The position numbers and the translations under genes are program-made. Source: Thelephora terrestris (taxonomy: Eukaryota > Basidiomycota > Agaricomycetes > Thelephorales > Thelephoraceae). Taken from it: 64,000 nucleotides of DNA. The DNA lies in NCBI GenBank assembly GCA_015956445.1, contig WIUZ02000005.1, forward strand, positions 310,001-374,000. Reading direction: 5' to 3'. The notes under the pieces are model-generated. The model was not told the origin of the DNA and made no database searches. It was given only the letters and a program-made list of their open reading frames with translations. This document shows, one piece after another, positions 35,733 to 47,100 of this stretch (its first letter is position 1; each line of letters opens with the position of its first letter).

Positions 35733-36754
35733 ATGTCGAAACAATTCCAGTTCAAGCTCGTTCTCCTCGGTGTGCACACATCTCGTACCCTTTGGTTGAC
35801 AATTAATATTGCAATTGCAGGAGAGTCCGCTGTCGGCAAGTCGAGGTGCTTCCCACTCCCTCACATCCGTCCGCCACACTCGCGCACTTCAGAGACTCAT
35901 CCGCCCTCAGTTTGGTTCTCAGATTTGTTAGAGATCAGTTTGACGATTACCGGGAAAGCACCATCGGAGGTTAGGAACGTTCCGGCTCTTGTGCTGCAGT
36001 CCATCGCTGACGAGCTTCGATGTACCCTCAGCTGCATTCCTGACGCAGACTGTAACGCTTGATGATAGTACGACGGTCAAGTTCGAAATCTGGTATCCGC
36101 GTTCTCACAGATATCTTTGGGTGATTTTCTAATTACCGCTCTAAACAAAGGGATACCGCTGGACAAGAAAGATACAAGGTGAGAGCATTTGCTATGTCCC
36201 TCCGACGACCGCTCACAACGCCCCGCAGTCACTCGTGCGTACTCCCTCACCGACCCTAGGCCGAGGTTTCTTAAACCATGTTCCAAGGCACCCATGTACT
36301 ACCGAAACGCAAATTGTGCCGTGGTTGTATATGACATCACCCAGTCCACCTCTCTTGACAAAGCTCGATCGTGGGTCAGGGAGCTCCAACGTCAAGCCGA
36401 CCCCTCCATCGTCATCGCGCTGTGCGGAAACAAGACCGATCTGAACGCTCGTCGTCAGGTCTCGCAGGAAGAAGCGAAGAAATACGCTGATGAGGAGGGA
36501 CTGATGTGGGGAGAGACCAGCGCGAAGTCCGGCGAGGGCGTTTCAGACATCTTCACCGCGATCGGTCAGAGAACCTTCCGAATTCGTGCGATTTCCTATG
36601 GATGCTGATCGTCGCTGTAGCCAAGAAGTTGCCCTTGTCTACACCACAATCCAGGCCTGGTGCCAGCCGTGCATCCGCCCCCGGAACACAGGGCGGCGTA
36701 GACCTTAACAGACGACTCGGTGCAACCGAGCAAAGCGACGCGTGCAACTGTTAG
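35733..36754 (+). CDS. RAB5-type endosomal small GTPase
   Basis: Rab5 (yeast Vps21/Ypt52 group) governs early endosome fusion. Splicing gives MSKQFQFKLVLLGESAVGKS S (P-loop), LVLRFVRDQFDDYRESTIGA AFLTQTV (switch I), [20 protein letters not shown] (switch II), then VVVYDITQ, CGNKTDL (guanine specificity) and GETSAKSGEGV. The tail ends in CNC, a double-cysteine geranylgeranylation signal. The residues SL of YKSLAPMYY come from a 6-nt exon (36229-36234, tcactc) between introns of 50 and 53 nt. Six introns in total are needed. It is divergent from the RRM gene, 373 bp apart. Confidence 0.9.
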
Positions 36755-37365
36755 ACGCGTCTCACGTCTCGCCCTTCGCCTTGACACGCCCCAACCCATT
36801 CTGCATTTCAAGGTGTAACTTCCTCTCCACGTACCACTGTTTAGGTTGTCCGGGTCTAGTCTACTTCATTACCAGTTTCCATGCCTGTTGTACATATGCT
36901 TGCGCGTTTAATATACATTATACGGACACTCTATCACAGTCTATGGCCCTGAACACTGTAAAATCATAACGGCTGGAACTCAGTGTTACAAACCGACCGA
37001 ATCAAGTCGCCTTCAAGTGGGCGCCCACCCTCAGTTTCCACTGAATGAATCTAAGCCGCAGAATTTTTCACAGCAAGCTTCGTCGTTACTAACGTGTTGT
37101 TGGGATATAGGCCACCCCAACCTGCGATCTAAGAACCGCCCAAGGTGCGTCAGTCTGCGAGAGTGTTGCGATAGCATTTAGTCTGACTCTACGTATAGTA
37201 CTTACCCAGCAAGTAGAGTTGATGAAGGAAGCAGAAGGAAAATAATTACAGCCGAGCATAAGGATAATATGAGCAGTGAAACCAAGGGACCACAGTGACC
37301 AGAAAAGTTGAGAGTTGTACTTGAAAAGAAAGAAGCTAACGAGGGATCAACCACTCCCGAACCAC
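36755..37365. other. Intergenic region between convergent RAB5 and RasGEF genes
   Basis: Contains both 3' flanks (for example tataatatacattatac-like AT-rich runs near 36910). No frame with a recognisable motif. Confidence 0.4.
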
Positions 37366-40008
37366 CTACACCATCTCCTGTTGAGCGACCTCCCTACTCC
37401 TCGTCTGCAAAAACTCAGGAGCCAACCCCATCGCGGTGACCAAGTTCCCCTCGATGTACCCCATCGTTTGCGGGACATCCACAAACGCGTACGGCCTGTT
37501 CTGGAACCTGAGCATCTGTTCCAGGATATCGTACCACTTGGCCCGCTTCGAGAAGTTGATCAAACTTGAAGTCGCGAGGTCTCGGTTGTTTGAGGGTACT
37601 GTGTCCGGATAACTGTCGCCGATCTGCGCGATTTCCGTCAGCCACATCCCGATGTACGGCACACAGGGTCCCTGACAAGCCCAAACGGCGGCCCTATATG
37701 TGGCAAATCGGTTTGCTGGGTTAGTGAAGTTCAGAAGTTTGTCGAAGACGGCGGCTTGGGTGGCATGAGCCCAGGTCTGGTCCAGGCGCGAGATAACGTG
37801 ACTTGAGAGTGCGTTGACTATGGCGTGCGATGAAGAAATGTTGTTTATCACTCTGCATTTCTGTTGGTGAGTCGGTCATTAGCACAGAAAACGACCGCCA
37901 CGACGAAAATGACGGCAGACCTCAGCACAAGTTATCCAAAAGTCGACCAACTCTGCTCGCTTCGTCACGTGGGGAAGATTCAGGATGCTCATCTTCACCC
38001 AAGACGCCAGTTTATCATGGGTTGACGTGAATTCGTGCAACATACCCCCCGTGCGTCCCCATTCCCAGCACTCCTGTACGCGTATCTTCGCATACAGCCT
38101 GTGCTCAATCAGAGTTAACTGTTGAGCGACCTCTTGGGCATCCATCTTCGCAAACTCGGTGACAGGGAACCTAGGTTGCCTCCGTCGCCTTGGGGTCTGT
38201 GCAGGCGTAAGAGGTGTCATGGGAGCAAGAGGAACATGACTCTGGGGGGTGATGTCAGAGAAAGATTCGATGTGGGGTGACCGCGGTGCTCACCAATCGT
38301 TCGACTGCCTCAAGGATCAATTTGGCTGGGATTGCCAAGGGGTGTGGGTCAGTGATCGTCTGAAGGAACGCCTGTAGTCGGTAGACGATATGGGGGTCTT
38401 CCTTGATCAGATTGTGATCCTCAAGCCACATGGTAAAGACGGTCAACACGCGTTGCTGAGTTGACTTTTGCTTCTTCTCCCTCCACTCCCCGATCTCGTC
38501 CTCGGATAAATACACCGGCGGGGCCATCTTGAACCGACCCACTAGTTGATCAAAAACCATATCTGCTGTTGTGAACGACTTGAAAGTGGTCAGAAACGCG
38601 TGTCGGAATTTGATCTCCTGGGAGGGTTCTGGCATCATTAATCATTAACGGTCAGGCCTTGGCTGATGAAGCGAACGGTGATTGGAAGGCATACTCAGGT
38701 AATCCAGTGTCAGGCGCTCTACCAGGGCAAGCAGCGTTCCGGCCTTGACCGTTCCATCTTCATCATGGCTGATGTCATCGTCATCGTATGTGGGCCTGAG
38801 AAACCAGCTGGATGCGGTGCGGTCCTTCTTGCTATTCTGCCCAGAGGGTGGCGGGAAAGTGGCGGATGAGAAAGGCGGCATTGACCCCTGCTTTGGTGTC
38901 TTGACGCGCCCAGTTCTCAGCGGGGGTGACTGCAGAGCAACTCTATGGAAAGCGTCGAAAGATTCGGTCACGACAGGGCTCTTGGAGAAATTGTCGATCT
39001 CGGTCAGGTCGTTCGACTCGATGAGGGTCGAAAGACGAGAGAGGTGTGACCTATCATCTAACAGCATCGGCCGCCTACGCAGATGCCTACTTCCAAGCGT
39101 GACAGGAAGAGTCTCTGATCGGCTGCGGTGATGGTGGGCATCCATGGGAATGTCGGTGGTAGGGAGGGAGAACGGTCTTGGGGAGACCGGTATTGGGGAG
39201 TGAGCCGAGCCAAACAGCGTCCTCTCAGTCGGAACGGGGAGCGGGGTGGTCGGCGATGGAGGTAACTTTGGACTTGAACCTGGAGAAGGCCACAAGGTTG
39301 CAGGCGAAGTGGGATCGTCGAATCCACCCTCTCCACCTGGGTCGCCTGATTCATCATACGGTTCGACAACGGTTGGGAGCGGGGACTGTGAATCCGGATT
39401 TCAATCGTGGGCAGCCGCTCGAATACCGATGAGAGATGCGTACCCTTGCGAACCAGCTATCCCTCTTGGTGAGCGAGATCCGTGAAGCGGGGGAGGCGAG
39501 GTCGTACGCCTCCAAAGACCTCGCAGACTCTGGAGTGGGAGCGAATATTATTTCGTATTCGTATGACCTTGAGGAAGCAGGAACGTAGAGGAGTCTTTCT
39601 GCAACTGAGTCTATGAGCGGCTCAACAAAAGCACTTCGCTGAAGGGTCAGAATTCCGCAACGTCTTTGTAAAGTATCGCCAGACTCACCTGGAGATCCAC
39701 CCCACCGTATCTTCGCCCGGTTTTATGGCAGCCCACCAGCCGCTATCCTCCTGAGCGACAATCTCCAGAATTTCATTCCGGTTGAAACATAGATGGGTGG
39801 GGTCGTCCGAGAAGTAGTCATGCAAACATAGCGCGTAGCAGATTCTGTAGCCTTGGCTGCCTGCAGATGTTTTCGAGGAGCTTGCAGAGGTTCCGGTGCT
39901 GCGCGGCGAGCCAGAGTCTGGAGCGTTGAACGGCTGGACCTGGAGGTGGTAGGGAGAGGCGTCGATAGAGAGGCGGAGGGAACTACGCAACCTGGCGTTG
40001 CCCTTCAT
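37366..40008 (-). CDS. CDC25-type Ras guanine nucleotide exchange factor (SH3-RasGEFN-RasGEF)
   Basis: It should load Ras with GTP at the plasma membrane, upstream of cAMP or MAPK signalling. Near the N-terminus is an SH3 domain (ALCLHDYFSDDPTHLCFNRN, then EDSGWWAAIKPGEDTVGWIS). A long Ser/Pro-rich linker follows (SGDPGGEGGFDDPTSPATLW onward). The RasGEF N module has AGTLLALVERLTLDYL, FRHAFLTTFKSFTTADMVFD QL and VLTVFTMWLEDHNL. The catalytic domain has DAQEVAQQLTLIEHRLYAKI, FTSTHDKLASWVKMSILNL, VNALSSHVISRLDQTW, and ACQGPCVPYIGMWLTEIAQI GD with SLINFSKRAKWYDILEQM. All key blocks are present in order. The ATG at 40008 is the first in frame, but an upstream exon cannot be excluded; exon edges in the 39.1-39.6 kb linker are not fixed. 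Confidence 0.82.
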
Positions 40009-40583
40009 TTTCACGGTTTGCCAGAGCCCGGCTTGAAATGTGACGGAGAACGCTTGCCAGAAGCAGACTGAGAGGGAACGTCCGATATGATTAAGCCAGC
40101 TTTAGCTTGTCACCGGGTTCAGGTTCAAAGTTATTGACGATCGGTTTGGTCGCGCATCTGATCTTACAGCACCTGGCATCATCTAGCAACTGCTGCTCGA
40201 GGCTAAGTGCCACTGGGCGTATCATCGTATGCGGATGCATGAGATAGGAGAAAAAGAATTCTCAGAGAAATCGCGATTACCACAGACATAGACTCGGTCA
40301 TGAAATTTTGGAATTTGACAGCCCGACGTCTTAGGTTGAGCATCACGATCGGTATCCCCCCTGGAACAGCTGCCACTCGAGACAGACTGATATTCCATCC
40401 TTGACATCAGATCGTCACTCGAGCCTCAAACTTCTGTCAAGTCCCTGATTGGAGCACAAAAGTAACGCCTATTTTCGTCGAAACGACTCGCTGCGGGCGG
40501 CTGAACCGCAGCCCCGATCAGGTGGTGGGCGGAGTGATCTGGAATGATAATAGGCTGAGGGATCTTCAATACGACCATTGAAC

Positions 40584-41786
40584 ATGAGCAACCAAGGGAG
40601 AGTTACCTGGAACTCGTCGAAGGCCAAAGTCAGCGGTTTGCCACTTGTTCTTACCAAATTCGAGCCCTGACGTGATCCTCAGGTTCAAACAAGGTACTCG
40701 GTCGCTCTTTTCCGCAGCCAGGTATCACATAGCCGACGTCTCTTCTGAATAGACTGTCTATCCAACGTCTTCGAACGCTCCAGGAGAAAAAGGAAGCACA
40801 AGCGAAGAGCGCCAGGCGAGATATCGCCACACTTTTAGAGCGGGGAAAGCTCGAGACGGCAAGAATCAAGGTTGAGAACAGTTGAGAACAAAGTCTTATC
40901 GACCACCTCGGAAGTAGCACGCTGATTGCTTGGGAACAGTAATCAACGAGGACATCTACGTCGAGTTGCTGGAGCTCCTTGAGCTACATTGCGAACTCAT
41001 CATCGCTAGATTTGGGCTCTTGGACCAACCGTGAGATGCCCCCGGACCTCATGAAACTCTGCGCTTCTGAACTCCGCCGAACAGCGTGAAGGATCCTGAC
41101 CCACGCGTTCTAGAAAGTATATGTAGCGTCATACATGCTGCGCCGCGGACAGAACTCAAAGGTTGGCATATCCCCAAAAGGCTCTACTTTCCGTATTCAC
41201 ACCGCGTTTCTGATACCCAGAGCTGAACGTGTTAAGGGAGATGCTGATGCAGAAGTACGGCCGAGAATTCTCGTTGGGAGCCATGGAAAATCGGGAGAAT
41301 TGTGTCGGTGACAGGGTGAGGCTTGCTTGACCCCGACCGCGATGTTACGTGACGGACGTCGATCTGATCCCGGGAAAGGTCATGAAGAAACTCGTGCTGT
41401 CCACGCCCCCACCTGAGCTAGTGGACGCGTATCTATTCGAAATTGCCAAAGGCTACGGTGTCAGCTGGACTCCTCCAACACCCCTCGAGAAGGAGCACGA
41501 GGGTGACGTTGAACCGAAAGAAGATGAAGGGGTTGAAAAGGTGCACCCTATTTTCTGTCGCCCGTGCCCTTTTAATATCTCGAATCTACGCTAACATGAC
41601 CAACAGAAGGTCGACGACAAGGCAGATGTATTGGACAATGTGAAGGCGAAAGTAGAGGCTGATGTGAAGGTTCACAAGCTGCCTGATATACCTCCCGCCG
41701 AGGGTTCAGAGAAGGCGGAGGGAGATGAAGTCGTGGACGAATTTGAAGCGTTGGCGAGACGGTTTGAAGCGCTGAAGAAGCGGTAA
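40584..41786 (+). CDS. IST1: ESCRT-III-associated protein IST1
   Basis: IST1 regulates Vps4 and endosomal membrane scission. Exon 1 encodes MSNQGRVTWNSSKAK; an 11-nt exon (40683-40693) supplies VQT and part of R. The conserved helix LSIQRLRTLQEKKEAQAKSA RRDIATLLERG then leads into LETARIKVENIINEDIYVEL LELLELHCELIIARFGLLDQ. RVLESICSVIHAAPRTELK and MLMQKYGREFSLGAMENREN complete the IST1 fold. An acidic linker follows, and the last residues FEALARRFEALKKR fit a MIM1-type MIT-interaction motif, as expected for recruiting Vps4. Six or more short introns. It is divergent from the RasGEF gene. Confidence 0.88.
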
Positions 41787-42042
41787 GGGTGATAATTCTC
41801 GACGGAGATAACCCTGTAGGGCGTCGTTGAGCACTGTATTAACGGATGGATGAATATTTTCTCCCGTCATTGCATCCAGTCCGGAGAGGGTGGGAAATCC
41901 GGCGCAATGATGTTTATTTTTATTATACGAAACCACTTCACCTTGGCAGGCATCGGCGGAGATGTGCACTAGCCCCCAACCCCCCCCTCCCCAAGGAAAA
42001 TATATACCTCGCACTCTCAGTAATTTGTAAACATAAACCCCC

Positions 42043-43511
42043 ATGACAACTTTCTCGCCTGCCTCACCCCGTTCCCGTCTCGCAATGTCCTGGGCAGATA
42101 TCATGGACGTCGACATGTGTGCCAGTTCTGACATTGATACCGCGAGCGTGGTCTCTTTCGAACCCTTCGGCAACGGTTCCGTTTCTTCTGCAACCGACAT
42201 GCAAGACCAAGCGTCGATGTCCTCTGGGGCATCCGTCTTCTCAATGTCCAGCTCTATTCGCGCTCAATCATTCAAGCACGAATATGGACGCGATCTCAAC
42301 AACTATTCAGAAGTGTACCAGCTCCCAGCCGATGACGAGGAGTTGGATCGGCTAGGTTAGTCTACCAAGGGCTCGACTCGATGCGCACAGGGACTGAACG
42401 CTCGATTAGATAGACAGCATACAATGTTCAAGGAGGTCATGGGCCGATATCCACCCCCAATGTGGAGGGTGCTTGCGGAACCACCTCCTGGAGAACAACC
42501 AGTAGCTTGTCTCGATTTGGGTTGCGGGAGCGGTTGTTGGTGCGCCCCCATCTACATCGGAACTCTACTCACAATGCTGACCTGCCAACCAGGATCTTGG
42601 AAGTAGCGAGGGATTTCCCTCATTGCTCTTGCGTTGCGGTTGACCTCATTCCCATGCAAGTAGTGTGAGTCGCCATCGCCACAACCTCTTTCCTCGTTGA
42701 TGGTCTAATGTGCCTCTGTTCCAGTGATCTTCCCCCTAACTGCAGGTGAGCAATCACCGAGTGCTTGTTTCCTTTTCTGACACGATTGGACCGGACAGGA
42801 GCGAAATCGACGATATCAATCTTGGTCTACAGCATTACCAGGATGAGTTCAACGTGATCAATGCTCGCTTGGTCGCTTCCGGAGTAAGTAGCCCAATTGC
42901 ACATTTCGTCAGCACTGTTCTCATCGGACCCTAGGTAAGGGATTACGCCGGCCTTGTTGACCAAGCCAGCCAGGCCCTACGACCCAACGGACTGATCGTT
43001 TTCACCGAATTTGACTTCACCGTATGCGGAACTGATAAGAAGTCAATCGTGTTTGATGTTCCCGAGCTCTCTCCGCCCTACTTGCCTCGATGGATGTCTA
43101 TGGTCAGGGCAGCTGTTATAGAAAGGGGCGGAGAGGTCGATGCTGCCAATCATCTCTACCGATGGGTTTCTGAACATCCGCTGTTCACCGATGTCGTGTA
43201 CAGGAGCTTTTTATTCCCTACTTCCCCGTGGTTTCCCTCAGACCATCCCGACGCCGCAAGAATGAACCGCGCGGGGTCCCTTATGCGAGAGGACATTCAG
43301 GCACGTCCCTTCTTTTTTGTGACGCGCTCAGGTCATCTGATGGAGCTCATGGCAGACATTCTTGCGTGGAGCTCGGCCCTTGCTCCTTAGCGGCGGAATG
43401 GACGAAGCCTTCGTCGACGCTTTTGAACAAAAGGCCGACGAAGAACTTCGAACCGCGAGGCTTCCGCACTTCATTCACGTCCAGAACGTGTACGCACGCC
43501 GTCGTCCTTGA
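42043..43511 (+). CDS. Class I SAM-dependent methyltransferase, LaeA-like family
   Basis: The N-terminus is Ser-rich and disordered (MTTFSPASPRSRLAMSWADI). The conserved part begins RQHTMFKEVMGRYPPPMW and carries SAM motif I, VACLDLGCGSGCWILEVARD F, then CVAVDLIPM, DLPPNCRSEIDDINLGLQHY, FNVINARLVASGVRDYAGLV and LRPNGLIVFTEFD. The C-terminus is GARPLLLSGGMDEAFVDAFE, then FIHVQNVYARRRP. That ending needs a GC-AG intron at 43301-43355 (CAG|GCACGT...GGCAG), which joins MREDIQ to TFLRGARPLLL. LaeA relatives are common and varied in agaricomycetes; most have no assigned substrate, so a regulatory role is only a possibility. Confidence 0.8.
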
Positions 43512-44192
43512 ATCGATTGCGCTCCCTTGGACTCTCCTTTCCTATCATTCGGAACGGTACTTTTGGGTGGACTCCTCGGTTGAATAGGAATGATGTACGC
43601 TTCTCGTTACTAGAATTGTAATCCTCACGTTCTCCCGTGACGGTCGTCTGTTGTATATGATATAATATAATACTCCGAATAATTCTTCTGAGCTCGGCTG
43701 GCTCATGGTCAATTATCCAATCACCACGTGTAGGGAAGAACGGTTTCTTCGAGCTGTGTAAGGCTGTGTAGTGAAGAGTTTTGAACGACCTCCGCTTCGC
43801 TTGAGTTGCGCCACTTTTTTCAAACGGTACTTTCATGATAGACGAGGAAAATTTACCCCCGTCGCTCGGATGTTCAAACCACCGATTGCAAATCACACCC
43901 TCTGCTATATTATTTCGACCCACTCTTGAATTAAAACTTCATCGTGACTTGTCGCATATCATTAAGATACATTGTGAAGCGCTCAGAAACCCCATACAGA
44001 TACCCAGCCTCCGCCGACCACACCAGAGGACCAGAGCCTAGGGGCCCGGGGGCCGCCGCCTGTCAAACAGCGGACGGAGCTCTGCCGCTCTTGGATCGGT
44101 AAATCCGATCAACAATCATACACTGCCGCTTCTCACCCGGAACGCCCATCTCTCATCCGCCGCTGCCTGAAAGCCCCCGACAATTCCCCGTA
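43512..44192. other. Intergenic region between methyltransferase and SKI2
   Basis: AT-rich near 43655-43675 (atgatataatataatac), probably the methyltransferase 3' end. A G/C-rich run (ggggcccgggggccgccgcc, near 44041-44060) lies about 130 bp upstream of the SKI2 ATG. No gene seen. Confidence 0.4.
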
Positions 44193-47100
44193 ATGGACGT
44201 CGAGGCGCAAGCGAGGCTCATCCAGAACATCGTCTCTCCTAGCCCAGAGTGCGCCGCTCGGTTGTTGGACGGCTTGGGTCTTTCGGAGCTGCCGTCGAGA
44301 CAACGGATCCACGGAGAGATCGAGGACAGGCTTTTGCTGCCGAAACAAAAAATCCCGGACCATTGGCTGCCCAAATATCAAATGTGAGCAACATCCGATG
44401 TTTCATCTTCGTGTGTTGGTTGTGGGGCGTGTGTTGTGGTCTAGATCGCCCACTGCTTGGCTATAAGCAAGTGGAGAGTTCTCTTTATTGATTTGAGGGA
44501 AATTCTACTTGTAGACATTGGCAGAATGAACTGTCGATCCCTTCATTGATCAAGCATGAACCTTCTCCTCAACCGACAAGTCTCTCGTTTATTCGCACTG
44601 GACTTGATGGAAGAGTCACGGGTTACAAAGAGGTGCTGCTCTCCTAACGCCGCCGAGCCCTTAATTCTTCACGGATCCTTGACGATTACGCCCAGACCTC
44701 CAACCCCCGAACGTCCACAGGCCTGACGTCGACCTCCCTCGATCGCGCCCCTGGACCGAGCAAGAACTTTGTACGTGGGAAAACCGGGAATGTGCCGTTC
44801 TGGCCGGGAGGATTGGAGGGTGCGAATTCTGGTATTCCCGAGGAGTTGGAGGATGAAATCGCGGCGGAAGGGAAGGGGATCAGAACTATCCCGCCAGGGT
44901 TTACCAGAGGTTTACGATTGCCTGGGGAGGGAGAAGATGAGGCTGGGTTGGACGAGCTGGATAGGATTCAGAAACACTCGGCGGTGGGAGGAGATGTGGT
45001 AAGCACAACCCATTCAAAGTTGGACCTGCTTGACTTGTGTGCTTCTCTTAGCCGTCGTCTTCGCGTTCAGAATATGAGGTGCCGTCGCTCATTGGGAGCT
45101 CGGAAATCGATGACCTACTGCCGACGTCTGTGAGTGGGCAAAGTTTCTCTCGATTGGTGTGTCAACTAATCGACATGCACAGCGTGCCCAACTAGCACCC
45201 CTCAGTGCTGCTCACCGCTCCACAAGACGCACGCACCTTCAGAAACGCGAATGGGCTCGAACGGTGGACATAACTAAACCGATGAAGAACTTTCACGAGC
45301 TTGTGCCGGATATGGCTCACAAAGTGCGTAGCTTTTCTGACGCGACCTCAGCCTCAAAGTTTTGCGTCCCGCTTATCGTTCCATTGTAATAGTATCCGTT
45401 TGAGTTGGATACCTTTCAGAAGGAAGCAATTTACCATTTGGAGATGGGTGACTCGGTATTCGTGGCGGCCCACACATCCGCTGGCAAGACGGTCGTGGCA
45501 GAATACGCGATCGCATTGGCTAGCAAGCACATGACGAGGTAGACTGGGCATGAACAGGTCTAATCGCGAAAGACTTACGGCTCGGATTTTCTACCACCAG
45601 GGCGATCTACACGTCACCGATAAAAGCGCTCTCGAACCAGAAGTTCAGGGACTTCAAGCAAACCTTCGGTTCGACCTCTGTCGGGATCCTGACCGGGGAC
45701 GTCCAAATCAATCCCGAGGCGAACTGTCTGATCATGACTACGGAGATTCTCAGGAGCATGCTTTACAAGGGTGCGGATCTCATCCGAGACGTGGAGTTTG
45801 TAATTTTCGACGAGGTCCATTATGTCAATGATGCGGAGGTGCGTGGACAGTATACTTTTCACGCTTCGCTGTACTCTCCTGACAGTTTCACTCATTTTGT
45901 TCACATACCCGATCGCACCGTTCACAGCGAGGAGTGGTTTGGGAGGAGGTCATAATAATGCTACCCGATCACGTCAACATAATCCTGTTGTCCGCCACGG
46001 TGCCAAACACCAACGAGTTTGCAGACTGGGTCGGGTGAGTGACGTTTGCCGAGCTTTCACGTCTATTACAACGTTTCCGACCCTTGGCCCCAGACGGACC
46101 AAGAAAAAAGACATCTACGTGATTTCTACCGCCAAGCGCCCCGTTCCGTTGGAGCATTACCTGTACGCTGGGCGGGAACTGTGGAAGATCGTGGACGCCT
46201 CGCGCAGTTTCTTGGGGCAGGGGTGTGTAAATCCTCCCTTTTTCCTTGACCCGAGTGTTCATGGCCCCTTATTGATTATCAGGTACAAAGATGCCGGCGA
46301 GGCGCTGCGACGAAAGCAAGATAAGGAACGGGAGGCTGCGGGCCTTCCTCCGGTCCAGCGCTTGGGGGCGCGAGCTGCGGCTCCACAGCGTGGTGCTCGT
46401 GGGTTACCCACGGGAAGGGGAGGTGGTTCTTCAACCAGAGGAAGAGGTCAGGTATCGAGGGGTTCCGCTCCATCCCGCGGTGGGGCTCCCACGAAGACCG
46501 CTCACGATAAGGGGTTATACGTCCACCTGATGGGCACCCTGAAGAAGAAATCGCTCTTGCCCGTCGTCGTATTCACGCTGTCAAAGAGAAAGTGTGAGGA
46601 GAACGCGTCGACGTTGATGAACCTCGACTTGTGCACCTCCACTGAAAAGAGCGAAGTTCACGTCGCGATCGAGAAGGCGCTTGGGAGGCTCAAAGGTGCG
46701 TTGTTTGCGATGCTTCGTTTGGCGTCCCCTTTTTGTATGTGAATTGGGGGTGGTCTGATGTGATCAATTGCTTATCCCATTCATGCCATTGATCGTTTTC
46801 GGGGTTATACTAAAATGGTGCTTCTCTCCAGAACCTGACAGGAAGCTACCACAGATCAGGCGCATGAGAGACTTGCTGACAAGGGGTATTGGGGTCCATC
46901 ACGGCGGTTTGCTCCCGATAGTCAAAGAGGTCTGGACCCCCCCCTCCACTGCTTTAACGACGTCAATAGCGCTAATTATATACTCTTTTTCCGCAGATTG
47001 TTGAGATACTATTCGCGAGGGGCTTGGTCAAGGTGCTGTTTGCAACCGAGACGTTTGCCATGGTGAGTTTTCACAAACGTGCGATCTTCATCATCCCCCG

